DNA of 64,000 nucleotides from RGIG6353 sp964650465 (GCA_964650465.1 CAZYTA010000006.1:1-64000), one strand, 5' to 3'. Shown: positions 16,244 to 26,672, counted from the first letter of the stretch. The notes: generated by a model not told the origin, from the letters alone. Numbers and translations are program-made.

Positions 16244-17716
16244 ATGAAAAAGAGCACTTATTTAAAATTAGGATTATTGGTTTTTTTATTTGTTTTGGTT
16301 AACATTTTTATGAATTCTTGTACTGATGAGTCTGACATAGAAAACAGTAATCATATTGCTGTTGAAAACAATGACAGCGTATATGTATATAACATTTACG
16401 GTATCGCACAATATAAGTACAACGCCGACGGCAAACTGTCGGAGATTCTTTCTCTTGATCCGATAACACTTACTCCTTTTATTACCGACAGTGATAAATA
16501 TGAATGCAAATATACATATGATGACAATGGGTATATTTGTGACTTGATTTATTTTGGAAAAAGATTTTCAGTAAACAAAGTTGATGAGCTTGGCAGAACA
16601 TTATCTGCAGTGTGCAACACTGTTGAGCCGATGTGGTCTGTAAATTTCACCTATGACGAAAATGATAACGTTATCAGAGAAGAGTTTTTTGAAGGTAACA
16701 ATTCAGTTTTAAAAACAACTTTTGATAGTTCGGGAAAGCCCACCGAATTAGATTATCACGGTACAGGAACAATCCGCTTTACTTATACAAGTAGCGAAAC
16801 ATACGTTATGATCTCTCTGTATGATGCATCTCAGACGGCGCCCGATATTACCATAACCTTTGACGAATCGGGATATCCTAAATACTTTTTGCAATCGTTA
16901 GATGGTGCAATGAGTGGCACTACCTGGTATTACAACGAACAAATGCTTTGTTTTGACACTCTCGTTGAAAGCTCATACGAAGGTAGCAGGTATACCGAAG
17001 AATATGTAATCAATTATAATAATGATAAGAGCATTTCCGATATTAGCTATTATGTACCCGACAATAACCAAGAGCCTGTTCTTTATTCTACATCTGAGTA
17101 TAAATATAATTCAGACGGAAGTCCAAAAACTCAAATCGATATTGTTTATAACGGTGACGAATATATTGATAAAAAAACAATATACGGATTTGTTAACGGT
17201 AAGCGAGCGAATACAACTACGGAAACATATACCGACGGAAGCTTAGAAAGCAAAGAAGTTGTCGAAAAAGTATTTGACAGTATCGGCAGAGAAAAAACAG
17301 TATCTACTTTCAGCTACGACAAAAACGAAGAGCTTATTTCCGGCTCTGTTCAGGATTATGAGTTCAATTCGGAAGGCTATGTTACCGAGAGAAAAACCGA
17401 AAAGTATTCGCAAAATAATGTGATAGAAAATACAATTTTTGAGAATTATGAATTTGATGATGTCGGAAATAAAATAAAAGCAACATACCGTGTTTATAAC
17501 AGTGAGAATATTCTGTCGGACAAAGAAATTGATACTTTTGAGTATAATAAAGAGGGGAATATAACCATTCAAACTGTTTCTATTTTTGATGCTTCTGAAT
17601 CTCTTGTAAGTTTAACTAAAACAGAAAACAAATACGCTGCTGACGGAACTCTTGAGGAGTCAACGGTAACACAGTATGATGCAGAGGGCAATGTGGTTTA
17701 TACCAAAAAAGATTAA
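16244..17716 (+). CDS. Lipoprotein with YD-type repeats
   Basis: The 490-residue protein starts with a hydrophobic signal segment ending in FMNSC, a plausible lipobox with Cys at residue 26. Most of the rest is made of loosely repeated units with Y-x-x-D/N-G/E-N-x-(I/L/V) pattern, such as YTYDDNGYI, FTYDENDNVI and YAADGTLEESTV. They resemble the YD repeats of Rhs-like proteins, which form beta-sheet shells, but no toxin tail or core domain is present. A surface structural or binding role is inferred. AGGAGG precedes the ATG. uvrB follows 18 bases after the stop. Confidence 0.65.
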   Translation: MKKSTYLKLGLLVFLFVLVNIFMNSCTDESDIENSNHIAVENNDSVYVYNIYGIAQYKYNADGKLSEILSLDPITLTPFITDSDKYECKYTYDDNGYICDLIYFGKRFSVNKVDELGRTLSAVCNTVEPMWSVNFTYDENDNVIREEFFEGNNSVLKTTFDSSGKPTELDYHGTGTIRFTYTSSETYVMISLYDASQTAPDITITFDESGYPKYFLQSLDGAMSGTTWYYNEQMLCFDTLVESSYEGSRYTEEYVINYNNDKSISDISYYVPDNNQEPVLYSTSEYKYNSDGSPKTQIDIVYNGDEYIDKKTIYGFVNGKRANTTTETYTDGSLESKEVVEKVFDSIGREKTVSTFSYDKNEELISGSVQDYEFNSEGYVTERKTEKYSQNNVIENTIFENYEFDDVGNKIKATYRVYNSENILSDKEIDTFEYNKEGNITIQTVSIFDASESLVSLTKTENKYAADGTLEESTVTQYDAEGNVVYTKKD

Positions 17717-17734
17717 AGATAAGGAGGTCTTACT

Positions 17735-19708
17735 TTGGAAAAATTCAAGCTTGTTTCCCCATATCAACCCATGGGTGACCAACCGGAGGCTATCAAAAAG
17801 CTTTCGGAAGGTATACTGCGCGGCGATAAGGAACAGACGTTACTTGGCGTTACCGGCTCCGGTAAGACCTTTACTATGGCAAATATAATCGCAAACGTAA
17901 ATAAACCAACGCTTATTTTGTCGCATAACAAGACACTTGCCGCACAGCTTTGTTCTGAATTCAAGAATTTTTTTCCTGAAAATGCTGTTGAATATTTTGT
18001 TTCCTACTATGATTATTTTCAGCCGGAGGCATACATTCCCGGTAAGGATATGTACATTGAAAAGGATTCAGCCATAAATGACGATATAGATAAGATGAGG
18101 CACTCCGCTACCTCGGCGCTGTTTGAGCGAAGAGATGTAATCATTGTTTCGAGCGTGTCTTGCATTTATTCTCTTGGCGATCCTGCAGAGTATGAGCATC
18201 TCGTTATTTCTTTGCGTCCGGGTATGACTATTCCGCGTCAGGAGCTAATAAGAAAACTTGTAGCTATAAACTTTGAGCGTAACGATATTGATTTTACTCG
18301 AAACAGGTTCAGGGTAAAAGGCGATGTTGTCGAAATTTATCCGTCAAGCGCAACAGATGTTGTTGTAAGAGTTGAATTTTTCGGCGATGAAATTGACAGA
18401 CTGAGCGAAATTAATGTTGTCACAGGCGAAATTACAGCTGTTTTGAGTCATATAGCTTTATATCCTGCATCTCATTACGTAACATCAGCTGACAAAAAAG
18501 AAAAAGCAATTCAGGAAATTAAAAACGAACTTATTGAGCGAATTCAATATTTCAGGGATAAGAATATGCTTATTGAGGCTCAAAGAATAGAGGAGAGAGT
18601 AAAATACGACATAGAGATGATCGAAGAGGTGGGCTATTGTTCGGGAATTGAAAACTATTCAAGAGTTTTCGCCGGTAAGGCACCCGGATCAACTCCTTAT
18701 ACCTTACTTGATTATTTCCCTGAGGATTTCTTACTGTTTATTGACGAATCCCATGTTACTGTGCCTCAGGTAAGAGGTATGAGCGGCGGCGATACAGCAA
18801 GAAAGAAGAATCTTGTAGAATACGGTTTTAGGCTTCCGAGTGCATATGATAACAGGCCGTTATATTTTGATGAATTTAGAAGTAAGCTCAATCAGATAGT
18901 TTATGTCAGCGCCACTCCCGACCAATACGAACTTGAACGCAGCACACAGGTAGCAGAACAGATTATACGTCCGACAGGCTTACTTGACCCGCTTGTTGAT
19001 GTAAGACCTATTGAAGGACAGATAGATGATTTAATTGGCGAAATCAATGCCAGGGTAGAAAAAGGACAGCGTGCATTGGTAGTAACATTAACCAAAAAAA
19101 TGGCAGAAGATTTGACGTCTTTTTTGTGCTCTTCGGGAATCAAAGCAAAGTATATGCACCATAATGTTGAAACAATTGACAGAATTCAATTGATAAAAGA
19201 ACTTCGTCAAGGAAAATATGACGTTCTTGTTGGAATTAATCTGTTAAGAGAAGGACTTGACCTTCCTGAAGTTTCCCTTGTAGCAATTTTGGATGCCGAT
19301 AAAGAAGGCTTTTTACGTTCCGTAACTTCGTTTGTCCAAATTATCGGTAGAGCCGCAAGACATGTTGACGGTCATGTAATAATGTATGCTGACAATATGA
19401 CAAAATCAATGAAAAAAGCGATAGAGGAAACAGCAAGACGCCGCTCTATTCAAAACGCCTATAATGAGGCTAACGGTATAACTCCGCATACTGTTAAAAA
19501 AGAGATTTCGGACAATATAGATGTTGCAGACCGTTCTCCGGATGTTCTAAGCGAGTTGAATAAAGAAAAAGCTGTTATGTCTCAAAAAGAAAGAAAGCGC
19601 TTGATTGAAAAATTGACTCGCGAAATGCAAGCTGCGTCAAGAGAACTTGATTTTGAATATGCAGCTATATTAAGAGACAAGATATTTAAGCTAAAGGAAA
19701 ATAAATAA
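17735..19708 (+). CDS. uvrB: Excinuclease ABC subunit B
   Basis: Damage-verifying helicase-like subunit of nucleotide excision repair. The 657 residues show the Walker A segment GVTGSGKTFTMA, the DNA-clamping beta-hairpin YYDYFQPEAYIP, FIDESHVTVPQ, the late helicase motifs (REGLDLPEVSL, QIIGRAAR) and the UVR motif at the C-terminus that contacts UvrC. Translation starts at a TTG (17735) seven bases after AAGGAGG. The stop overlaps the uvrA start by one base. Confidence 0.97.
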   Translation: MEKFKLVSPYQPMGDQPEAIKKLSEGILRGDKEQTLLGVTGSGKTFTMANIIANVNKPTLILSHNKTLAAQLCSEFKNFFPENAVEYFVSYYDYFQPEAYIPGKDMYIEKDSAINDDIDKMRHSATSALFERRDVIIVSSVSCIYSLGDPAEYEHLVISLRPGMTIPRQELIRKLVAINFERNDIDFTRNRFRVKGDVVEIYPSSATDVVVRVEFFGDEIDRLSEINVVTGEITAVLSHIALYPASHYVTSADKKEKAIQEIKNELIERIQYFRDKNMLIEAQRIEERVKYDIEMIEEVGYCSGIENYSRVFAGKAPGSTPYTLLDYFPEDFLLFIDESHVTVPQVRGMSGGDTARKKNLVEYGFRLPSAYDNRPLYFDEFRSKLNQIVYVSATPDQYELERSTQVAEQIIRPTGLLDPLVDVRPIEGQIDDLIGEINARVEKGQRALVVTLTKKMAEDLTSFLCSSGIKAKYMHHNVETIDRIQLIKELRQGKYDVLVGINLLREGLDLPEVSLVAILDADKEGFLRSVTSFVQIIGRAARHVDGHVIMYADNMTKSMKKAIEETARRRSIQNAYNEANGITPHTVKKEISDNIDVADRSPDVLSELNKEKAVMSQKERKRLIEKLTREMQAASRELDFEYAAILRDKIFKLKENK

Positions 19709-22548
19709 TGTTAAAAGAAAAAATTACCGTAAGAGGCGCACGAGAAAACAATCTAAAAAATATAAATGTGGAGATTCCGCGCAATAAGCTTGTTGTGTTT
19801 ACAGGTCTTTCGGGGTCGGGAAAATCTTCGCTTGCTTTTGATACACTTTATGCGGAAGCATACAGACGATTTGTAGAATCTTTGTCTTCATATGCAAGAC
19901 AGTTTTTGGGACAGCTTGATAAACCTGATGTTGATTTTATTGACGGACTTTCTCCTGCAATATCAATTGACCAAAAGACAACATCTAAAAATCCGCGTTC
20001 CACTGTAGGAACGGTTACAGAGATTTATGACTATCTCAGACTGCTTTTTGCAAGTATTGGTATACCGCACTGTCCTGTATGCGGGAAGGAGATAGTTAAA
20101 CAGTCGATTGACCAGATAGTTGAAAAGATTTTATCTTACCCCGAAGGTACACGCTTCCAGGTCCTTGCACCCGTAATCAGAGGAAAAAAAGGATTACACG
20201 AAAAGATATTTCATGATGCGTTAAAAAGCGGTTTTGCCCGTGTCAGAGTTGATGGTTTCGTGTATAGTTTGTCTGACAATATAGAGCTTGACAAGAACAA
20301 GAAACATAATATTGAAATAGTAATCGACCGTCTTGTGATGAAAAAGGAAGAAATAACCGCTCGTCTTACTGATTCGGTAGAAACAGCATTGTCTTTGTCT
20401 GGTGGATTGGTTATTATAGATTTTGTTGATGCTGACGAAAATTCTCCTGAGCGCCAGATATCTTTTTCGGAAAACTTTGCATGCGATGAACACGATATTA
20501 GTATTGGTGAAGTCTTGCCTCGGCTGTTTTCTTTTAACAATCCATATGGCGCCTGTCCTTCTTGTGCAGGACTGGGTACGAAGAAAACCCTTGCTATTGA
20601 AAAAATTATAGGAAATTCCGAGCTTTCTCTTGCTGACGGAGCTATACAAGTAAACGGCTTTAAAAGCCTTGACAAAGATGGTTGGACAACTCGAATATTT
20701 AAAAAGGTCGGAGCATCTCATGGCTTTGATCTTAACACTCCCGTAAAGGATTTTACATCTGATGCAATGCAAGCTATGATGTATGGCACAGGTGATGAAA
20801 CATATGTTATTCCTTATACAAAAGATGGACGAACCAAAAATTATGAAGTAACATTTGACGGTGTGGTTAATATTATCCTGAGGCGTGTTGAAGAAGGCGG
20901 TGGAGATTATTATGATGAGTTCTTCTACGAAGTTGACTGTCCCGATTGTAAAGGTAAGAGACTGAAAAAAGAAGCTCTTTCCATTACGGTTTGTAAAAAA
21001 AGCATAAGTGACGTTTGTGACCTCAGTATAAGTGATTCTCTTGATTTCTTTAAATCTCTTTCTCTTACAGAAAAGGAAAAATTTATTTCAAAAGAAATAA
21101 TAAAAGAAATAATTACAAGACTTGACTTTTTAAAAAGTGTTGGCTTAGAGTATCTATCTCTTTCAAGAAAATCAGCAACATTATCCGGAGGAGAAAGTCA
21201 GAGAATAAGACTCGCTACACAAATAGGCTCCTCTTTGGTTGGTGTTATGTATATTCTTGACGAGCCCAGCATTGGTTTGCATCAAAGAGATAACAGTAAG
21301 CTTATCGCTACTCTAAAAAAACTGCGAGATGTCGGAAATACAGTTATTGTTGTTGAGCACGACGAGGAAACAATTGAAGCTTCGGATTTTGTTGTTGATA
21401 TAGGTCCGGCAGCTGGTGTTCACGGAGGTGAGCTTGTTTTTGCCGGCTCTCCAGAAGAATTAAAAAGATACGATAAATCAATCACCGGCAGATATTTATC
21501 AGGTAAAGACAAGATTGAAGTTCCCGAAACCAGACGGAAAGGAAACGGTAAAAAGCTTTCAGTGTTTGGTGCACGAGAAAACAATTTGAAATCCGTTGAT
21601 GTCGATATACCTCTTGGCGTATTTACTTGTGTTACAGGTGTTTCCGGTTCAGGTAAGTCATCGCTGATTAATGAAATTGTTTACAAAACATTAGCAAGGG
21701 ATTTGAACAGGGCTTCAATAATTCCCGGCAAGGCTGACAGAATTGAAGGCTCGGAAAATCTCGACAAAATTATTGATATCGACCAGTCTCCAATTGGCAG
21801 AACACCGCGCTCAAATCCTGCGACTTATACAGGGGTATTTAATCATATTCGAGCTCTGTTTGCTGCATCAAAAGATGCTAAAGAGAGAGGATTTGGGCAG
21901 GATAGATTTTCGTTTAATCTCAAAGGCGGACGATGCGAAGCGTGCGAGGGTGACGGTACAACAAAGATAGAAATGCATTTTCTTTCGGATGTGTATGTTA
22001 CATGCGATGTGTGCGGAGGAAAGAGATATAATAGGGAAACCTTGGAAGTAAAATACAAAGGAAAAAGCATTGCCGATGTGCTTGATATGACAGCTGATGA
22101 GGCATGCGATTTCTTTGAAAATGTTCCCCAGGTAAAGAAAAAGATTCAAACGCTTTGCGATGTAGGTCTTGGATATATAAAACTCGGTCAATCGTCAACT
22201 ACTCTTTCAGGTGGTGAAGCTCAGCGTGTAAAGCTTGCCACAGAGCTTTCGAAACCGGGTACAGGAAATACACTTTATGTCCTTGATGAACCTACCACGG
22301 GACTGCATTCCGCAGATGTAAAAATGCTTATCAAAGTTTTGCAAAGACTTGCTGATGCAGGTAACACAGTTGTCGTGATTGAACACAATCTTGATTTAAT
22401 TAAAACTGCAGATTACATTATTGATATGGGCCCCGAAGGCGGAGATAAAGGCGGCACAGTTGTTGCTTTGGGTACGCCTGAGGAAGTTGCGCGCAATAAC
22501 GAATCTTATACCGGTGAATATCTTAAGAAAGTTTTAGAAAGGCATTGA
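19708..22548 (+). CDS. uvrA: Excinuclease ABC subunit A
   Basis: Damage-recognition ATPase of nucleotide excision repair. The 946 residues carry two ABC ATPase modules: GLSGSGKSSLAFDT near residue 31 and GVSGSGKSSLINEI near residue 640. Both ABC signatures (LSGGE) are present, as are the zinc-binding Cys clusters (CPVCGK, CPSCAGLG, CPDCKGKR, CEACEG with CDVCGGKR). uvrC is not in the window. Confidence 0.97.
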   Translation: MLKEKITVRGARENNLKNINVEIPRNKLVVFTGLSGSGKSSLAFDTLYAEAYRRFVESLSSYARQFLGQLDKPDVDFIDGLSPAISIDQKTTSKNPRSTVGTVTEIYDYLRLLFASIGIPHCPVCGKEIVKQSIDQIVEKILSYPEGTRFQVLAPVIRGKKGLHEKIFHDALKSGFARVRVDGFVYSLSDNIELDKNKKHNIEIVIDRLVMKKEEITARLTDSVETALSLSGGLVIIDFVDADENSPERQISFSENFACDEHDISIGEVLPRLFSFNNPYGACPSCAGLGTKKTLAIEKIIGNSELSLADGAIQVNGFKSLDKDGWTTRIFKKVGASHGFDLNTPVKDFTSDAMQAMMYGTGDETYVIPYTKDGRTKNYEVTFDGVVNIILRRVEEGGGDYYDEFFYEVDCPDCKGKRLKKEALSITVCKKSISDVCDLSISDSLDFFKSLSLTEKEKFISKEIIKEIITRLDFLKSVGLEYLSLSRKSATLSGGESQRIRLATQIGSSLVGVMYILDEPSIGLHQRDNSKLIATLKKLRDVGNTVIVVEHDEETIEASDFVVDIGPAAGVHGGELVFAGSPEELKRYDKSITGRYLSGKDKIEVPETRRKGNGKKLSVFGARENNLKSVDVDIPLGVFTCVTGVSGSGKSSLINEIVYKTLARDLNRASIIPGKADRIEGSENLDKIIDIDQSPIGRTPRSNPATYTGVFNHIRALFAASKDAKERGFGQDRFSFNLKGGRCEACEGDGTTKIEMHFLSDVYVTCDVCGGKRYNRETLEVKYKGKSIADVLDMTADEACDFFENVPQVKKKIQTLCDVGLGYIKLGQSSTTLSGGEAQRVKLATELSKPGTGNTLYVLDEPTTGLHSADVKMLIKVLQRLADAGNTVVVIEHNLDLIKTADYIIDMGPEGGDKGGTVVALGTPEEVARNNESYTGEYLKKVLERH

Positions 22549-22549
22549 A

Positions 22550-24388
22550 ATGATACGCAAAGATATTGAACGAATATTAAAAGATGTAGAAAAACCCGGC
22601 AGATATACAGGCGGAGAGCAGGGCGAGATAATAAAGGAAAAATCGTCAATTGATTTGAGAGTAGCTTTTGGCTTTCCTGACCTTTATGAAATAGGCATGT
22701 CCAACCTTGGCATGAAAATACTGTATTCTTGTCTTAATTCTCTTGATAATGTTTGGTGCGAGCGTACTTTTGCTCCTGCCGAAGATATGGCCCAAAAAAT
22801 GAAAGAACACGGCATACCTCTTTTTGCACTTGAAAGCGGGGACAGCGTCATTGACTTTGATGTTTTTGCACTTACTGTACAGTATGAAGGATTATTTACA
22901 AACATACTGTATATGTTAGATATGGCAGGAATTCCTTTTTACGCTAAAGACAGAGATGACAGCTACCCGATAATTTTAGGGGGCGGTCCCTGTACATATA
23001 ACCCTGAACCGTTTTGCGAGTTTTTTGATGTACTGTCGATAGGTGAGGGCGAAGAAGCTCTTCCTGAGCTTGCAATACTGTTGATAGACTGCAAAAATAA
23101 AAAACTCTCAAAAAAAGAAACGCTTTACAGAATAGCCACTGAGCTTGAAGGCTTTTATGTTCCGTCGCTGTATGAATTTGTCTACGGTGAAGACGGAAAA
23201 ATTGCCAATATAATTGTTGGTGAAGGCGTACCGAAAAAAATCAAAAAAAGAATAGTTGAAAATTTTGACGATGCTTTGTATCCGATCAAGCAGGTCATTC
23301 CTTATATTGAAACTGTACACGACAGAGCAACAATTGAAATTTTCAGAGGCTGCATCAGAGGATGCAGATTTTGTCAGGCAGGTATGATTTACCGACCTGT
23401 TAGAGAACGTTCTCCGGACGTAATTAATTCAATATCTAAAGAAACAATACAAAATTGCGGTTACGAGGAAATTTCAATTTCTTCTCTCAGTTCAAGTGAT
23501 TATACTGCACTGCCGGAGCTGACGGATAAGCTCCTCTCGTGGACTAATGACGAAAAAATCAATTTGTCTCTGCCGTCACTTCGCCTTGACAGCTTTACAA
23601 AAGAGCTTATGGACAAAGTTATGAGTCTCAGAAAATCGGGACTTACCTTTGCTGTTGAAGCAGGCACTCAAAGACTTCGTGATGTCATTAACAAAGGTGT
23701 CACAGAAGAAGATCTCTTTCGTTCGGTTGCGTGGGCTTTTTCAGAGGGTAGAACATCCGTTAAATTGTATTTTATGTCGGGATTACCCACCGAAACAGAT
23801 GAAGATGTAGTAGCCATTGCAGATCTTTCACAAGCGGTTGTAAACTTATTTTATAACTCTCCTGACAAGCCGAAAGGGAAGGGCGTTACTGTAAACATTA
23901 GTGTTTCCTGTTTCGTTCCTAAGCCGTTTACGCCGTTTCAATGGGAACCGCAAGACACGGTTGAAGAGCTGAAAAGAAAACAAATGCTGTTAAAGGATAG
24001 TATAACAACAAGAAAAATTAACTACACCTGGCATGATGCAAGAGTAAGCTATATTGAAGCGGTTCTTGCAAAAGGTGACAGGAGACTGTCAAAATCGATT
24101 GTTGCCGCATATAATCTTGGGCAAAAATTTGATGCTTGGAGCGAATATTTTAATTTTGACCGTTGGATGCAAGCGTTCAGTGATACAGATATTTCTCCGG
24201 AGTTCTATGCTAACAGAAAAATGTCATATGATGAAATACTACCATGGGACATTATTGACATTGGTGTTACCAAAGAATTTTTGATACGTGAAAGCCGGAA
24301 AGCCAACAAGGGAATTGTTACTCCCAATTGCAGAGAAAAATGTTCCGGTTGCGGTGCGTATGGCTGTAACGTAAACAAAGAGAGGTAG
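22550..24388 (+). CDS. Radical SAM protein of the TIGR03960 type
   Basis: The 612-residue protein has the radical SAM cluster motif FRGCIRGCRFC at about residues 265-275. The N-terminal 200 residues with LGGGPCTYNPEP and SIGEGEEALPEL resemble a B12-binding-like domain. The C-terminal end carries a Cys cluster (CREKCSGCGAYGC). This architecture is the one I know as TIGR03960, usually next to a DUF2344 protein, as here. The substrate is not known to me. It starts one base after the uvrA stop. Confidence 0.85.
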   Translation: MIRKDIERILKDVEKPGRYTGGEQGEIIKEKSSIDLRVAFGFPDLYEIGMSNLGMKILYSCLNSLDNVWCERTFAPAEDMAQKMKEHGIPLFALESGDSVIDFDVFALTVQYEGLFTNILYMLDMAGIPFYAKDRDDSYPIILGGGPCTYNPEPFCEFFDVLSIGEGEEALPELAILLIDCKNKKLSKKETLYRIATELEGFYVPSLYEFVYGEDGKIANIIVGEGVPKKIKKRIVENFDDALYPIKQVIPYIETVHDRATIEIFRGCIRGCRFCQAGMIYRPVRERSPDVINSISKETIQNCGYEEISISSLSSSDYTALPELTDKLLSWTNDEKINLSLPSLRLDSFTKELMDKVMSLRKSGLTFAVEAGTQRLRDVINKGVTEEDLFRSVAWAFSEGRTSVKLYFMSGLPTETDEDVVAIADLSQAVVNLFYNSPDKPKGKGVTVNISVSCFVPKPFTPFQWEPQDTVEELKRKQMLLKDSITTRKINYTWHDARVSYIEAVLAKGDRRLSKSIVAAYNLGQKFDAWSEYFNFDRWMQAFSDTDISPEFYANRKMSYDEILPWDIIDIGVTKEFLIRESRKANKGIVTPNCREKCSGCGAYGCNVNKER

Positions 24389-24389
24389 A

Positions 24390-25070
24390 ATGATGGAAAA
24401 TAAAAACATTATACGCCTTAAGTTTACTAAAAAAGGCGGACTAAAATATATTTCTCATCTTGATTTGCAACGTGCTTTAGCTCGTATTATAAAAAGAAGC
24501 CATATACCTATACGGTATACTCAAGGTTTTAATCCTCACCCAAAAATGGTTTTTGGATTGCCACTGAGTGTTGGATGCGAAAGCGAATGCGAACTTCTTG
24601 ATGTATATATGATAATGGATGAATCTAAGCCCAATGTACCTTTGTATACCCCTGAAGAATTTAAAGCGACTCTTATTCCTAACCTTCCGATAGGTCTGGA
24701 TTATATAGATGCTTATTATCCCTCTAAGCCGTTCACTTCAATTCAATCTGCCGTTTACAAAGTTACTGTTGATTTGAACACAGATGAAAGTATTATAGAC
24801 GTACTTAAAGAGGCATTTTCACAGCCACTTATTGTATTAAAAAAATCAAAATCGGGTGACAGAGATGTTGATATCAGTGAATTGATTCATAATGTTGAGT
24901 TTTTTCAAAATAATAAAACCGTAATTTTGAATTTAACACTCTCGGCTCAGCAGAATAATTATTTAAATCCCGAGCTCGTAATGAATGCGTTGAAGAAAAA
25001 CAGTGTAATAAATTCAGCTATAGATTATTATACTGTATTGAGAACGGAAATTATTTTCTCTGAACAATAA
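24390..25070 (+). CDS. DUF2344 (TIGR03936) radical-SAM-linked protein
   Basis: The 226-residue protein opens with LKFTKKGGLKYISHLDLQRA and continues with RYTQGFNPHPKMVFGLPLSVG, both typical of the DUF2344 family that is found fused or adjacent to TIGR03960 proteins. The gene starts one base after its partner's stop. Function unknown; in many Clostridia this pair lies near RNA-related genes. Two ATGs, 24390 and 24393, are possible starts. Confidence 0.85.
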   Translation: MMENKNIIRLKFTKKGGLKYISHLDLQRALARIIKRSHIPIRYTQGFNPHPKMVFGLPLSVGCESECELLDVYMIMDESKPNVPLYTPEEFKATLIPNLPIGLDYIDAYYPSKPFTSIQSAVYKVTVDLNTDESIIDVLKEAFSQPLIVLKKSKSGDRDVDISELIHNVEFFQNNKTVILNLTLSAQQNNYLNPELVMNALKKNSVINSAIDYYTVLRTEIIFSEQ

Positions 25071-25090
25071 GCGACATTTATTTCCCATAC

Positions 25091-25119
25091 TTGACAATAT
25101 TACATGTCTGATATATAAT
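25091..25119 (+). promoter_or_regulatory. Perfect consensus sigma-A promoter
   Basis: TTGACA (25091-25096), 17-base spacer, TATAAT (25114-25119). Both hexamers match the consensus exactly. The next ATG with a ribosome-binding site is at 25154. Confidence 0.9.
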
Positions 25120-25153
25120 ATTGATGTCATTAATTCTATTGAAGAGGTGCAAA

Positions 25154-26110
25154 ATGAAGGATATTATAGTTACTGCCATTACTGTTTTTTTAGCAGTAGT
25201 GCTCATAGTTTTGCTTAATGCTGAAACAGTTAAGACCGACAAATTACAAAAGATGCACAGCGAAATGGAAGTTAAAACAAATGCGTATTCCTTACAAAAG
25301 AAAGAGCTTGAAGATGAACTGGAAGCTCTGCGTGAAGTAAAAGTAGAAAAAGAAACAGGCAAAACAAGCATGATGTTTGTCTTCACAGAGACCGATGATA
25401 CGCTGTTTAATGAAATTGTTCCAAAGTTAAACGATATGGGTGTTCCCGCTACTATCTGTATTACAAAGGGGAATTTGCCGAATATATCGCAGGATGAAGG
25501 ATTATCTCTTTATGAAGTAAATTATTTGCTTAACATCGGTTGGCAAACAGCAATGTATTGGGATGGTACCGAAGAGATAGATATGTGGTATCTTGATACT
25601 ACACGCCTTATGAGCGAGGTTGGTGTTGAAATTCCGAGAGTTCTTTGCATTGATAGCGCTTCTTATGATGCTTCTCTCAATACAATATTTGAGAATTTGG
25701 GATTTGAACATGTAATTATTATGTTAAATTCGTCGGATACTTCTATTGATACAGAAGCAGAAAACATTAACTTAATCAATGCACGTCCTTGGTATACTAC
25801 AGCAAGCGCAGATCAGCTTTCTTCACTAAAAACCGATAATTCGCAGTTTGCATTTTTAGTTGGTGTTAAAGGCGAAGAACTTGCATATGAAAGCTCTCAG
25901 TTTGATGCTATGCTAAAGCGTGCTGCAGGGCAGCATGACAAATTAGTTATTACTACACCTGACGGAGCTTTGGAGCAAATTATCGAAAATCAAGTAGAAT
26001 ATGAGCGTTCGCTTGAGGAATATAATAATAACATTAAACGAATCGAAAACGAAATTGCCGAGATTAACAAAAAAATCGACAGCATTTATGATGAATATTT
26101 TGCTGAATAA
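25154..26110 (+). CDS. Membrane-anchored coiled-coil protein with a degenerate polysaccharide-deacetylase-like fold
   Basis: The 318 residues comprise an N-terminal transmembrane helix (about 5-22), a charged coiled coil (about 28-65), a globular part, and a second coiled coil at the end (about 285-315). The globular part opens with MMFVFTETDD and continues with MGVPATICITKGN, which resembles NodB motif 1 and its next strand. The HxxxH metal motif is absent, so deacetylase activity is doubtful. The start is set by GAAGAGGTG before the ATG at 25154; a longer frame from 25121 has no such site. Preceded by a perfect promoter. Role unknown. Confidence 0.55.
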   Translation: MKDIIVTAITVFLAVVLIVLLNAETVKTDKLQKMHSEMEVKTNAYSLQKKELEDELEALREVKVEKETGKTSMMFVFTETDDTLFNEIVPKLNDMGVPATICITKGNLPNISQDEGLSLYEVNYLLNIGWQTAMYWDGTEEIDMWYLDTTRLMSEVGVEIPRVLCIDSASYDASLNTIFENLGFEHVIIMLNSSDTSIDTEAENINLINARPWYTTASADQLSSLKTDNSQFAFLVGVKGEELAYESSQFDAMLKRAAGQHDKLVITTPDGALEQIIENQVEYERSLEEYNNNIKRIENEIAEINKKIDSIYDEYFAE

Positions 26111-26130
26111 GTTATTTCGGATTTTGGGTT

Positions 26131-26559
26131 ATGAAATCATCTATAGAGTCGGAACTTAATGAAAACGGTGTTCTTGTTTACACCAATACCGGTGACAGTA
26201 TGCAGCCGTTGATACGTGCTGACGGAGATTTGATTGTTATAAAAAAGCACAACGGACCTGTCAAAAAATATGATATTCCCCTGTACAAACGTGATAACGG
26301 AAAATATGTTTTGCATCGTGTAATGAAAGTCAACAAAGATAAATCATATGTGATGTGCGGCGACAACCGATGCTACAAGGAGTATGGAATAACCGATAAA
26401 AACATTATTGGAGTACTTTACAGCGTTGTGAGAAACGGAAAAGAATATAAAATGACAGATTTCAAATGTCGTTTGTACTCCCATATCTGGTGTGACTTTT
26501 TCGTGATTCGTAAGTTTATTATATTGATTCGACATTTTCTTAGAAATAAAAGAAAATAA
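26131..26559 (+). CDS. S26 (SipW/Sec11-like) signal peptidase-related protein
   Basis: The 142 residues include NTGDSMQPLI with the likely nucleophile Ser23, and YVLHRV with His62, where ER-type signal peptidases such as SipW use His instead of Lys as base. A CGDNR element follows as in signal peptidase box E. It has no N-terminal membrane anchor, but a hydrophobic stretch near the C-terminus (FFVIRKFIILI) may associate with the membrane. Such short peptidases often process a dedicated substrate; the upstream membrane protein, 20 bases away, is a candidate partner, by inference. Confidence 0.65.
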   Translation: MKSSIESELNENGVLVYTNTGDSMQPLIRADGDLIVIKKHNGPVKKYDIPLYKRDNGKYVLHRVMKVNKDKSYVMCGDNRCYKEYGITDKNIIGVLYSVVRNGKEYKMTDFKCRLYSHIWCDFFVIRKFIILIRHFLRNKRK

Positions 26560-26568
26560 ACGATTTTT

Positions 26569-26601
26569 AAAGCCGACAATACCATAAGTTTTGTCGGCTT
26601 T
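26569..26601. terminator. Hairpin between convergent genes
   Basis: AAAGCCGACAA (26569-26579) with TTGTCGGCTTT (26591-26601), an 11-bp perfect stem. It ends the peptidase-like gene on the plus strand. Confidence 0.8.
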
Positions 26602-26672
26602 GTTTGATATTTTGGTTTTGTATGCATTTTTGCTTGACAAATTGAGGTTTTTTGTGTACAATACTAACTGTA

